A stretch of 15,107 nt of DNA from Bacillota bacterium (GTDB lineage Bacteria; Bacillota; UBA4882; UBA8346), in the NCBI GenBank assembly GCA_003501365.1, contig DNPP01000173.1, positions 1 to 15,107 of the forward strand, read 5' to 3'. This document shows positions 1-7,385 of this stretch, one piece after another. Below the pieces are notes generated by a model. It had not been told where the DNA came from, made no database searches, and saw only the letters and a list, made by a program, of their open reading frames with translations. Every line of letters starts with the position of its first letter. Within the stretch, counting starts at the first letter, position 1. A program made the position numbers and the translations under genes.

Positions 1-40
1 TTGGTATTAGCGGATAAGCCGGATATAAATATCCCCAACC

Positions 41-700
41 TCACTCTCTTTGATCCGGATTAGCCGGATCCGGAGGTATCTCATCCGGACTATGGTTAAT
101 AATCCCCTCCACTTCTTGAACGATTCCTTGATCTTCCTCGGCATCATAAAAAGTATCGTCATAACTATTAACGCCGCCAAGGTCTGAAGGGGTATCGGAA
201 GTACCGTATCTGGCCACCTTCTGCCAGACATCCTCCCCGTCCGTTGCCACAATATCGGTGTCATCCAAAAATGTTCGGCTAAATGGCGGTTCCAATACTT
301 CTTCTTCGATAGGCCGTTCCCGATTGATAAATTCTTCTTCTTCTTCGCGCTGGCAGCGAATACAAAACGTAGTATAGGGTACCGCTTCCAACCTTTCAAG
401 GCCTATCTCCCGGCCACAACTTTCACAAGCACCGTAACTTCCCTTTTCAATATTCTCCAAGGCCTCGTCGATTTTCTGCTGAATTTCATGGTTACCATTT
501 ACGAGCGCCAAATCTTTTTCCCGTTCAAAAGTTTCACTGGCGATATCCGCCGGATGGTTGTCATAAACCGACAATTCACTGATGGATTCGGACAAAGTCT
601 GCCCTAGTTGAAAGTTTTCCGAATTTTGCAGTTCGGTAGTCAGTCGCTCTTTCTCCGCCAGCAGCCGATTTTTAAATTGTTTACGTTTCTCAATATCCAT
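41..700 (-). CDS. yteA: YteA-family DksA/TraR-type zinc-finger protein
   Basis: Small cytoplasmic protein of the DksA/TraR C4 zinc-finger superfamily, of the type called YteA in spore-forming Bacillota. From the ATG at 700 it has 219 residues. The N-terminal third is charged and helical. The subfamily hallmark YDNHPAD (46-52) followed by ETFEREKDLAL (56-66) is present, then a helix and a four-cysteine zinc finger, CESC (92-95) and CIRC (113-116). A long acidic tail follows, with a VARYGTSDTPSDLGG segment (162-176) typical of YteA, ending in a proline-rich stretch. The reading frame extends upstream to a TTG at 724, but the ATG at 700 has a GGGG-type ribosome site close by and starts the conserved region, so it is preferred. 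Family members are linked to sporulation by annotation; the mechanism is not settled. Its neighbour is the DUF5665 gene on the same strand, a common pairing in clostridia as I recall. Confidence 0.9.
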   Translation of the reverse strand: MDIEKRKQFKNRLLAEKERLTTELQNSENFQLGQTLSESISELSVYDNHPADIASETFEREKDLALVNGNHEIQQKIDEALENIEKGSYGACESCGREIGLERLEAVPYTTFCIRCQREEEEEFINRERPIEEEVLEPPFSRTFLDDTDIVATDGEDVWQKVARYGTSDTPSDLGGVNSYDDTFYDAEEDQGIVQEVEGIINHSPDEIPPDPANPDQRE

Positions 701-746
701 GAAATTCCCCGCTTTCTTTTTCAAACATTTAATCGACGATTAGTTT

Positions 747-763
747 ATATCCGGGCCGGATAT
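747..763. promoter_or_regulatory. 17-bp perfect palindrome upstream of yteA
   Basis: ATATCCGG and CCGGATAT are exact inverted copies around one central G. The site sits 47 bases upstream of the yteA start and just beyond the end of the DUF5665 gene. It could be a repressor operator for yteA or the hairpin that ends the DUF5665 transcript, but no T-run follows on the minus strand (the bases after it read AAACTAATCG), so an operator or processing site is more likely than a terminator. Confidence 0.45.
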
Positions 764-780
764 TGTATGCTTCAGGTTTA

Positions 781-1089
781 CTATGAATATAATTTAAGAT
801 GGTGATTGACGATCCTTACCAAGTCGGCGATGAATTTACCGATCACCGGCAAGTTTAAATTAGCCAGCCTGGATAATAGCAGAATAAAAAGGCTGGCAAT
901 AATGGTAAGCCCGATGGCAATCCCAAATCCTCGCGCCAATCCGCTTAAAAAGTTAAGAAATATCAGACGGGTCGGTTTCTGGAGCAGCTGCATAAATTCG
1001 GCCAGATTGGCCCGTTCCAGCTTCCGTTCAACCTCAGTAAATTTTTTAAAAAGCGAATTGGCTTGTTTGCGGTTAATAATTAAAATCAC
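781..1089 (-). CDS. DUF5665 single-pass membrane protein
   Basis: A 102-residue protein of unknown function that I recognise as DUF5665, a family of short membrane proteins in Bacillota. A charged N-terminal helix (7-40) precedes a conserved glycine-rich hydrophobic stretch: NFLSGLARGFGIAIGLTI (46-63) leads into a transmembrane helix ending near residue 73, followed by an amphipathic C-terminus. The start is a GTG at 1089 with no clear Shine-Dalgarno site; a TATAAA-like element at 1095-1100 (minus strand) would place the transcript start almost on the GTG, so translation could be leaderless. The next in-frame ATG is at codon 33 and would remove the N-terminal helix, so GTG is kept. It lies 80 bases upstream of yteA on the same strand and may be co-transcribed with it. 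Function unknown; a membrane-anchoring or envelope role would be a guess. Confidence 0.8.
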   Translation of the reverse strand: MILIINRKQANSLFKKFTEVERKLERANLAEFMQLLQKPTRLIFLNFLSGLARGFGIAIGLTIIASLFILLLSRLANLNLPVIGKFIADLVRIVNHHLKLYS

Positions 1090-1107
1090 CTATATTTATA
1101 ATGCCAC

Positions 1108-1127
1108 AGATTAGCCCATGCTAATCT
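1108..1127. promoter_or_regulatory. Inverted repeat upstream of the DUF5665 gene
   Basis: AGATTAGC and GCTAATCT are perfect 8-bp inverted copies with a four-base loop, ending 19 bases before the GTG start of the DUF5665 gene. If the TATAAA at 1095-1100 is the -10, the repeat covers the -35 region and would suit an operator. As RNA it would be a hairpin in the leader of a longer transcript. Confidence 0.4.
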
Positions 1128-1198
1128 TGATATTAAATATTTGTCGAAATCCCATAAAAAGAACTGACATAATTATTTTTACTTTGCATAATCCAGAC

Positions 1199-1220
1199 AA
1201 AAACCAGTGATTCGGTTTTT
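1199..1220. terminator. Possible weak bidirectional terminator
   Basis: AAAAACC and GGTTTTT pair around an 8-base loop, so T-rich ends appear in both directions. Only two G-C pairs are present, which makes it a weak terminator at best. On the minus strand it would act about 200 bases after the panE stop. Confidence 0.25.
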
Positions 1221-1227
1221 TACAATA

Positions 1228-1344
1228 AAATCCCGTAAATCCATTAAATCCGGTAAATCCTGTATTAGTTCCTTTTTAGGCCCTTGAGTCTAAAAAAAGA
1301 AACTGGGAACGGGATTAACGGGATTTTCAGGATTAACAGGATTA
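1228..1344. repeat. Large imperfect palindrome of 9-base AATCC units
   Basis: The left arm (1228-1263) is four tandem 9-base units, each starting AAATCC, with variable last three bases (CGT, ATT, GGT, TGT). The right arm (1311-1344) carries four GGATT copies, also at 9-base spacing, in inverse orientation. Between them AGTTCCTTTTTAG (from 1267) pairs imperfectly with CTAAAAAAAGAAACT, with a loop near 1282-1287. The whole element can fold as one long hairpin. It lies downstream of panE, so it may serve as a transcript end or be a dispersed intergenic repeat. Confidence 0.6.
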
Positions 1345-1420
1345 GAAATAGTTAATAATTGTAAATTGGCTATCAAGAATTATTTATTTTTTCTAACAAA
1401 GTAGAAATAGTACCTGAATG

Positions 1421-2374
1421 CTAATACAATGATTCCATCGTCTTAATCATGTGATAAATCATGGTATTATAAGGAACCCCCACCTGATACTCCCGGCCGA
1501 GCTCCACAATAACACCGCTTAAACTATCAATCTCAGTTTTAATCCGGCGCTCCATATCCTGTAGCGTGGAGGAACGGTGCTGATAAGTAGGCGGCAGGAT
1601 TTTTTCATAAAAGGCTTTTTTATAAACCGCCGCGTCAGGCCAGAAAGTACTATATCCGGCTGCCTGTATCACTGCAAATATCTCCTCAATAAGCTGGTTC
1701 ATGATCAAGACCGCATCTTGGCTTTGGGCCAGACCGCCATAGGCCACATGCAAGACAGCGCTTAACGGATTGAGCGCGCAATTATAAAGCATCTTAGCCC
1801 AAAGCGTTTTAGCGATTTCCGTCGAAGACTTGGCAGGCAAGTCACCATTCTCTAAGGCTTCAATTAACGGATTTAACGTACCCAGATCACCATCGAAAAG
1901 ACTGCCGATGGTAATCGGCGAAGAAAATACGGTAACCTCACTGATGTAGGGCTCAGGCCGTTTAAAACCTATCGCAAAGCTGGCTGTGTAAATTTTTTGT
2001 TTATCCAGGCAACTAAAATAATATTGCTCATTTCGAAACCCATTCTGGCATAAGATCAAACCGCCCTGATCATTCAGTAATCCTTGGCCGCACTTTGCCA
2101 ACTCGGCTGCAATTTCCGGATTACCGGTGGTCTTGGCACAGACCAGTATGTAATCATAGCCGGAGTTCCCGGTTTGATTGGGAGTTTCAAATACCCTGAC
2201 CCTTTCAGCCGGGACTGTAATGGTTTTAAAAATACCCCGTCTAATAATTCCATTCTTAATTATGCTCTCCCGAGTATTGCCTCTCGCAATGATATCAACA
2301 TCAATATTTCCGTCGTAAAGAGCTGCGCCGATCGCAAGACCGACTGCCCCGGAACCAATCAGTAATACTTTCAT
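1421..2374 (-). CDS. panE: Ketopantoate reductase family (2-dehydropantoate 2-reductase)
   Basis: A 317-residue cytoplasmic NAD(P)-dependent reductase of the PanE/ApbA family, which reduces 2-dehydropantoate to pantoate in pantothenate and coenzyme A synthesis. The N-terminal Rossmann domain has the dinucleotide motif GSGAVG (7-12) and the lysine of VCAKTTG (K81). The C-terminal helical domain has LWAKMLYNCALNPLSA (191-206), with K194 in the catalytic position and N198/N202 near the substrate, and SSTLQD (268-273) followed by TEID (280-283), whose E281 corresponds to the catalytic-site acid of E. coli PanE. Length matches the family. The ATG at 2374 has a strong AGGAGAGG ribosome site. No other pan gene is nearby, and PanE paralogues that act on other 2-oxo acids are common in Bacillota, so family membership is firm while the exact substrate is less so. 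Confidence 0.85.
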   Translation of the reverse strand: MKVLLIGSGAVGLAIGAALYDGNIDVDIIARGNTRESIIKNGIIRRGIFKTITVPAERVRVFETPNQTGNSGYDYILVCAKTTGNPEIAAELAKCGQGLLNDQGGLILCQNGFRNEQYYFSCLDKQKIYTASFAIGFKRPEPYISEVTVFSSPITIGSLFDGDLGTLNPLIEALENGDLPAKSSTEIAKTLWAKMLYNCALNPLSAVLHVAYGGLAQSQDAVLIMNQLIEEIFAVIQAAGYSTFWPDAAVYKKAFYEKILPPTYQHRSSTLQDMERRIKTEIDSLSGVIVELGREYQVGVPYNTMIYHMIKTMESLY

Positions 2375-2535
2375 GGTGCCCTCTCCTTTTCATATTGTGA
2401 TGTCTTACCCAACCAAGCTATAAATTATTTTCATCTATAATTTTAACATTTTTGATATAGGAAGTGACCATACCAAGATTGAATTTTAATTTTAATTAAT
2501 ATTTCTAAGCCCACCATCACAGCAAAGGATTCATC

Positions 2536-3552
2536 ATGATTACCCGCGACTTACAACAGCAGTATGATTTCATTGATCTCCTGAAAGGTTTCGGTATTTT
2601 TTTAGTGGTTTGGGGCCATACCATGATACCGCGCTCTGTTCTGATATATTCCTTTCATATGCCGTTATTTTTCTTTATTTCCGGGTTTTTATTTAAAAAT
2701 AAGCCTCTAAAAGAATTTGTAATCGGAAAAATCAACCGGCTATATTTTCCCTATATAATTTTTACTCTCTTCTCCTGGATATTTTATTTGGTGATGCTGG
2801 AATTTCAGGACCAGCGGGATTTGATAGTCAACCATCTGCCCAAGCTCATCTCGCTCTTCTCCGGAACCGGACGGAATGGCGGCAACGATTCCATTTGGTT
2901 TCTCACTTGTTTGATAGTGGTGAGCACCCTCTTTTGGAGTCTAAAAAATCTATTAAAAAAGACCAGATGGATTTTTCTGGCCTCTTTCATGATATCGACT
3001 TTCGGATACTATTTAGGTGTTCAACGTGTTTCTTTGCCTTTTAAGGCCGATGTAGCATTGACTGCATTGATTTTTTATTTCTGCGGCTATTATTGCCGCC
3101 AACGAAATTTGACCTCCTTGATAAAGAAACTGAATCGCCTTTCATTAATCATGCTTTTAATCGTTTGCCAGATATTGCATTTTACTCTTTCCGAATTGAA
3201 TATTCGCTTGACTGGTATTCCAAAGGTGAGTATGATCAGCAATCATCTTGGCGATTATTTTTTATTTTACCTTGCAGCCATTTTAGCAATTGTCTATTTG
3301 TTTATCATCGGCTATCAAATTGGCTCGTTATCCTTTCTCAATATCCTGGGACATCATTCGCTAATCGTCCTGGCAGCGCATAAGCCGTTACTCTTTTTAG
3401 TGAAAGTTTCTTTGGACCCCTATTTGAATACTAACTCCAAAACATATGGAATACTGGCTAGTATTGGCGTTATCATCGTTATTCTGTTATTCGTATCTTT
3501 ACAAAATAAATTTAGAAACGAAACGACATGGAAAAACATATGGCATTTTTGA
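2536..3552 (+). CDS. Membrane acyltransferase, acyltransferase-3 family
   Basis: A 338-residue integral membrane protein with about ten hydrophobic helices, related to the acetyltransferases that O-acetylate cell-surface polysaccharides and sugars (OafA/NolL-like). The N-terminus has the family signature: FIDLLKGFGIFLVVWGH, with K17 and the presumed catalytic H28 on the first helix, then FHMPLFFFISGF (40-51). A second conserved point is the serine/histidine-rich GHHSLIVLAAHKPLL in the last third. Being about 340 residues, it has only the membrane domain and no extra SGNH domain. The ATG at 2536 has AAAGGA six bases upstream. The gene stands alone, divergent from panE and convergent with the SGNH hydrolase gene. 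The acyl acceptor cannot be told from the sequence. It is somewhat richer in A+T than its neighbours, which partly reflects the hydrophobic codons. Confidence 0.8.
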   Translation: MITRDLQQQYDFIDLLKGFGIFLVVWGHTMIPRSVLIYSFHMPLFFFISGFLFKNKPLKEFVIGKINRLYFPYIIFTLFSWIFYLVMLEFQDQRDLIVNHLPKLISLFSGTGRNGGNDSIWFLTCLIVVSTLFWSLKNLLKKTRWIFLASFMISTFGYYLGVQRVSLPFKADVALTALIFYFCGYYCRQRNLTSLIKKLNRLSLIMLLIVCQILHFTLSELNIRLTGIPKVSMISNHLGDYFLFYLAAILAIVYLFIIGYQIGSLSFLNILGHHSLIVLAAHKPLLFLVKVSLDPYLNTNSKTYGILASIGVIIVILLFVSLQNKFRNETTWKNIWHF

Positions 3553-3636
3553 ACCACGCGAGAAGTCTACCTTTTCAAAACGATACCGCATAAATATATT
3601 TTAGATAAGGCTAATCCATCGCATTTCAGGCACATA

Positions 3637-4275
3637 TCATTTGGTCATGAAAATTTCTTGGACGACTTTTGAAACTCGCTTTCCCAGTTTCATATGTTCT
3701 TCCGGCAGCAAATGGAGTCCATCAATGTCGCTGCTTGCGATCACCTCGGCTGTATCCAGAAAATAGCAATTTCGCTCCTTAGCAACCTGACTAAAATATT
3801 TTCCCAGCAGTTTCGACTTGTCGGATCCGCCCTGAAACATGTCCTTGTAAGAGTCAAGCTTGCCTAAGGGAGGCGGCGCCATTAAAAGTACCATCGGTGA
3901 ACTATCTCTATCATCCGGTCCCGTTTTGCTATTTTGAGCCATATCTACCAAAACTCCCGCACCCGCAGCAATATCGAAGGCTGAAAGGCAAAATCGGTAT
4001 TTTAAGTCGTTGGTTCCCAACATAATCATTACCAAATCCACCGGGCTATGTGACAGCAAACATGGCATAAGATAAGATTTTCCGTTGCGATAGTCTTCCA
4101 CCGGATCGTCCCATACCGTGGTCCTTCCGTTCAAACCTTCCTCTATTACCCGGTAGTCTGGGCCGAGTTCCTTTGCCAAGATTCCCGTCCATCTTTGATC
4201 AATTACATATCGTTTGCAATCAATCGGTCTCCAGCCCCATGTATTTGAATCACCATAACAGACAATAGTTTTCAT
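3637..4275 (-). CDS. SGNH/GDSL hydrolase (arylesterase-like)
   Basis: A 212-residue esterase of the SGNH-hydrolase superfamily. All four blocks are visible: GDSNTWG (8-14) with nucleophile S10, the oxyanion glycine and asparagine in GLNGRTT (47-53) and GTND (87-90), and DGLH (185-188) with the catalytic D185 and H188. The GDSNTWGW opening and NGRTT block are typical of the arylesterase-like subgroup. There is no signal peptide, so it should act in the cytoplasm, removing acyl groups from an imported or internal compound. The frame extends upstream to a GTG at 4317 that would overlap the preceding gene, but the ATG at 4275 has AGAGG about ten bases upstream and starts right at the first strand, so it is preferred. 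It follows the URO-D-like gene by 28 bases and is almost surely co-transcribed with it. The substrate is unknown. Confidence 0.85.
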   Translation of the reverse strand: MKTIVCYGDSNTWGWRPIDCKRYVIDQRWTGILAKELGPDYRVIEEGLNGRTTVWDDPVEDYRNGKSYLMPCLLSHSPVDLVMIMLGTNDLKYRFCLSAFDIAAGAGVLVDMAQNSKTGPDDRDSSPMVLLMAPPPLGKLDSYKDMFQGGSDKSKLLGKYFSQVAKERNCYFLDTAEVIASSDIDGLHLLPEEHMKLGKRVSKVVQEIFMTK

Positions 4276-4303
4276 GAATTGGATACCTCTGTAATTCATT
4301 ATT

Positions 4304-5398
4304 TTAAAAATTGCCACCTATTTTGCATTCACGGATCCCTTCAATCAATGCTGCCACATTTTCCGGTCGTACATCGCTCATAACTTCCTGAGAAGGGGCG
4401 ATGATATATTTCCGATTACGGCCCAAAATGCCGAATACCCTTTTAACCTCACATTTTATGGCTTCCGGTTCCCAGTACGGCAGTACTTCCTGGGTATCGA
4501 CACCTCCCCAGAAAGTCAACTGTTTCCCGTATCTCTCGGCCAGTTCCGCAATATCCATCGAAAGCGGCTGGATCGGATGCAGCACGTTAAGTCCGATTTC
4601 GATCAAATCAGGAATAATACTTGATATATCCCCGCAGGAGTGTTGAAATGTCGGTAGACCAGCCTCATGATAAAACCGATAAAGTTTTTCTTGCCTAGGT
4701 TTAATAAATTTCCGCCAGTGTTGCGGCGAAATCTGCAATCCTTTTTGAAGGCCCCAATCATCCCCTAGCCTTACGGCATTGACTCCCAAATTTACATACA
4801 TCTGGGCTTCGGCCAACTTGTATTTTAAAATATTATCCAGCATTTCTTCCACAAAATCAGGCTCCAGCATTAGATCGCACATGAAATTTTCATAGCCCCG
4901 CAGGCACCAACAGCGTTCAAAAAGGCCGATATGTTGAAATCCCAATAAAAAATATTGATCCCGATATTTTTGGACGGCGCTTTTCCCGTATTTCATCATA
5001 TCGCGATCACCGGGAACGGGCCAATGATAAGAATTGTAGCTTGCCATATCCTGAAGGGGATGAACTTTAGGGTTTACACCTTCACTTTGGATATCCCAGC
5101 CGACTCCAAAAAGGTCAAAAACCGTTTTCCTTTCCGGATCGACTTTGGCGAACCCTTTATCGATTGCAAATTGTTTCATTCCTTCATCCGTGACATCCGG
5201 ATTGAAATATTCCTCCACATTACCGAGAGAATTGATATATTTAATGCAATTACCGGCCTGATCCATTAATTCATCTTCGGAGATGTTTTGGAGCCCGGTT
5301 AGCTTTTTGATTTGGGATGGCGTAAAATCAATCTGACTTGGTATTAAACCATTACTGCGCCCATCAATAACCGCAAGAGCACTCTCTTTATGATTCAA
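4304..5398 (-). CDS. Uroporphyrinogen decarboxylase superfamily protein (not HemE)
   Basis: A 364-residue cytoplasmic TIM-barrel protein of the URO-D superfamily, which includes HemE and the zinc-dependent corrinoid methyltransferases MtaA/CmuA. It lacks the RQAGR-type substrate motif near the N-terminus of true HemE. Visible landmarks are the opening MNHKESALAVIDG, LGDDWG (211-216), the H-x-C zinc-type motif in FQHSCGDIS (H253, C255), FWGGVDTQ (297-303), and the closing APSQEVMSDVRPENV (334-348), where the third ligand position of MtaA-type enzymes appears to be Q337. The start is a TTG at 5398, well supported by an AGGAGGTGA site at 5405-5413. It precedes the SGNH esterase gene by 28 bases and is divergent from the sensor kinase. 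No corrinoid protein is encoded nearby. Such proteins are often found with carbohydrate importers; the reaction, demethylation or decarboxylation, is unknown. Confidence 0.85.
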   Translation of the reverse strand: MNHKESALAVIDGRSNGLIPSQIDFTPSQIKKLTGLQNISEDELMDQAGNCIKYINSLGNVEEYFNPDVTDEGMKQFAIDKGFAKVDPERKTVFDLFGVGWDIQSEGVNPKVHPLQDMASYNSYHWPVPGDRDMMKYGKSAVQKYRDQYFLLGFQHIGLFERCWCLRGYENFMCDLMLEPDFVEEMLDNILKYKLAEAQMYVNLGVNAVRLGDDWGLQKGLQISPQHWRKFIKPRQEKLYRFYHEAGLPTFQHSCGDISSIIPDLIEIGLNVLHPIQPLSMDIAELAERYGKQLTFWGGVDTQEVLPYWEPEAIKCEVKRVFGILGRNRKYIIAPSQEVMSDVRPENVAALIEGIRECKIGGNF

Positions 5399-5420
5399 TA
5401 ACCTTCACCTCCTGCTGATG

Positions 5421-5449
5421 ATTATAGAGAATGAACTAAAAATAAGTAA
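5421..5449 (-). promoter_or_regulatory. Putative promoter of the URO-D/esterase genes
   Basis: On the minus strand a perfect TATAAT (5421-5426) lies 17 bases from TTACTT (5444-5449), a poor -35. A weak -35 fits a promoter that needs an activator. The transcript would start near 5414, just before the Shine-Dalgarno site, giving a leader of about 16 bases, which is unusually short and lowers confidence. Confidence 0.4.
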
Positions 5450-5456
5450 TGGGTTT

Positions 5457-5468
5457 TTTTACGAAATA
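5457..5468. promoter_or_regulatory. Possible regulator box, copy 1
   Basis: TTTTACGAAATA matches TTTTACAAAATA at 9040-9051 in 11 of 12 positions. It ends 7 bases upstream of the putative -35 of the URO-D gene, the same gap as the other copy has to the importer -35. A binding site for the neighbouring AraC-type regulator is inferred. AT-rich matches of this kind also arise by chance; a partial one is seen near 1217. Confidence 0.3.
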
Positions 5469-5573
5469 TGTTCAAAAAAATTCGGGATTCCTTGCCAAGA
5501 TGGAACTTATCTGCATCAAATGATAGAATAGAATTATAGAATTGTTAATTACCTACAATTTGAGGTTGAACAA

Positions 5574-7385
5574 ATGTTTCTACAGCCCAAAAAGACAATT
5601 TTAAACATCGTCGATAAACTGATAGGCAGTTTACGTGCTAAATTGCTGGGTATTTTTATTATAATGACAATTTTACCCTTAAGTATCATTGGCATCATAT
5701 CCTATACCAAATCTTTCTCAACCATTTGGGATAATACTACTCTCTCTACCATCCAAATTGGTGAACAGCTAAACTCGACCATCGGAATTTTTTTCAAAGA
5801 CATTGAAAAATTTACGGAAATTGGTTACAGCAAAAGTTCAATCACCTTTTTAAGAAAACGCTTTGAAACTTATAACGAAGCAAAAGATATCCTTTGGCTA
5901 TTCGATATGTACCGCCATAATTATAGCTCAAGTAAAAGTATTAAAGAGATTATCATCATCGGCGCCAACGGTAAGTGTATGAGTGAACGAAAAGGTTTCT
6001 TCCGGTTGAACCCCAGGCAACCTTTTGCTAAAAATATGAATTCATTGTTGGCAATGCCGGAGCGAATCCGGATTATCAGCAATCGAGATTTAAGTTATTA
6101 CCATAATAATCCCTATGACTCAAGGATCGTTTCTATGGTAGCCCCGATTTTCCGGGAAATGACTCATGAGTTCTTGGGAGTCATCATTATTGATGTTGAC
6201 ATTTCGATGATCCCGGAATTTTGCCAAAACATTAAAATAGGCAAAACCGGTTTCTTTTACATTATTGATAAAAACAAGAATTTGCTCCTGAATCTGGCCC
6301 CAAATCGCCAACGGAATATCCTCCCCAATTATCATTTAAATAAACTGTTTTGTAAAAGCAAAGGCAGTTTCATTGAGAAAATGAGGGGTAAAAACTATTT
6401 CATTATTTACAATACATCACAACTTACGGGCTGGAAAATTATCGGTCAAGTGCCGCTGGCCGAAATTATGAAAGAGGCAAATCAAATCAAAAACGTTACT
6501 ATTATAAGCATTGTAATTTGCGCGATATGTGTGGTGCTGCTTTACTTTTTCATATCAGACAAACTGACGCTGCCGATTCGTAATTTGAAGGAAAAAATGA
6601 AACAAGCTGCTTCTGGAAATTTAGATGTGAAGGTTGCAAGCAAAAATCATGATGAAATCGATAGTCTGGGGATCAGTTTCAACAAAATGATAGAAAAAAT
6701 TAAAATCCTAATGGAAAATAGCATCTTGGAACAGAAGAACTTAAAAAAAGCAGAGCTAAGAACGATGCAAGCCCAAATTAATCCGCATTTTTTATATAAT
6801 ACCCTGGATGCCATAGTCTGGATGGCTGAACTCAAGAAGAACGAACAAGTTATTGAACTGGTAAATGCCTTATCTAATTTTTTTCGGATCACCTTAAGTA
6901 AAGGCAAAGATTGGATTCCCGTCAAGGAAGAAGTGGAACATATTAAAAGTTATTTGGCTATTCAAAAAATCCGTTACCGTGATATTCTGGATTACGAAAT
7001 TCGGGTGGCGGATGAAATGTTGGATTATAAAATATTAAAATTAACCTTACAGCCTTTGGTTGAAAATGCTTTATATCATGGCATCAAAAATAAACGGGGT
7101 GGCGGTCGCATTATCATTACCGGAACCATAAACGGCAACGGTAATTTAAACTTTATGGTCTCCGATGATGGGATTGGAATCACTCCGGAAAAGCTGGCTG
7201 AAATTCTAAGCGGGCTCAATGACGAAACAGCCGAAATCATTATTAAGGAAAGCGGATTCGGTATCAAAAATGTAAACAACCGGATTAAGTTGTATTATGG
7301 TAAAGAATACGGCCTGACCATCCAAAGTAAATACGGCAAGGGTACGGCGGTATCTATACTGATACGGGGTGATTTGGATGTATAA
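5574..7385 (+). CDS. YesM-type sensor histidine kinase
   Basis: A 603-residue membrane sensor kinase of the YesM/LytS group. A first membrane helix (about 24-44) and a second (about 308-327) enclose an extracellular region of some 260 residues that looks like a Cache-type sensor: IVSMVAPIF (185-193), GVIIIDVDIS (202-211) and GKTGFFYIIDKNKNLL (223-238) are typical strands. A HAMP linker follows (about 328-380), then the phosphoacceptor H405 in QINPHFLYNTLD (401-412), and an ATP-binding domain with the N-box QPLVENALYHG (493-503), DDGIG (531-535) and GFGIKNVNNR (561-570). All key residues are intact. The ATG at 5574 has GAGGT nine bases upstream. The stop overlaps the start of the response-regulator gene, so the two are translationally coupled. 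It probably senses the ligand of the downstream importer, either directly or through its binding protein. Confidence 0.93.
   Translation: MFLQPKKTILNIVDKLIGSLRAKLLGIFIIMTILPLSIIGIISYTKSFSTIWDNTTLSTIQIGEQLNSTIGIFFKDIEKFTEIGYSKSSITFLRKRFETYNEAKDILWLFDMYRHNYSSSKSIKEIIIIGANGKCMSERKGFFRLNPRQPFAKNMNSLLAMPERIRIISNRDLSYYHNNPYDSRIVSMVAPIFREMTHEFLGVIIIDVDISMIPEFCQNIKIGKTGFFYIIDKNKNLLLNLAPNRQRNILPNYHLNKLFCKSKGSFIEKMRGKNYFIIYNTSQLTGWKIIGQVPLAEIMKEANQIKNVTIISIVICAICVVLLYFFISDKLTLPIRNLKEKMKQAASGNLDVKVASKNHDEIDSLGISFNKMIEKIKILMENSILEQKNLKKAELRTMQAQINPHFLYNTLDAIVWMAELKKNEQVIELVNALSNFFRITLSKGKDWIPVKEEVEHIKSYLAIQKIRYRDILDYEIRVADEMLDYKILKLTLQPLVENALYHGIKNKRGGGRIIITGTINGNGNLNFMVSDDGIGITPEKLAEILSGLNDETAEIIIKESGFGIKNVNNRIKLYYGKEYGLTIQSKYGKGTAVSILIRGDLDV

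Larger units (their letters stand above)
1090..1420. other. Gene-free 331-base gap with several inverted repeats
   Basis: No convincing coding sequence is seen between the DUF5665 start and the panE stop. The gap holds, left to right: an 8-bp hairpin (1108-1127), an AT hairpin with only two G-C pairs (1199-1220), and a large imperfect palindrome of 9-base units (1228-1344). The rest is AT-rich filler with no recognisable motif. Confidence 0.6.

Noticed and set aside
806..1114. An open frame on the plus strand opposite the DUF5665 gene
   Set aside because: It is a mirror of a recognisable family gene, with no ribosome site or known motif.
1228..1344. CRISPR array
   Set aside because: The units are only 9 bases with no spacers, and the two arms are inverted relative to each other.
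2375..2535. Promoters in the panE/acyltransferase divergent gap, for example TATAAT near 2434
   Set aside because: AT-rich matches are frequent here and no -35 with proper spacing could be paired with them.
4304..5398. Assigning the URO-D-like gene as hemE (haem synthesis)
   Set aside because: The N-terminal RQAGR-type substrate motif of HemE is missing, the H-x-C motif of the methyltransferase branch is present, and no haem genes are nearby.
5492..5529. TTGCCA with TAGAAT as a promoter of the sensor kinase gene
   Set aside because: The spacer is 26 bases, far too long, and no other pair of elements in 5470-5573 fits well.
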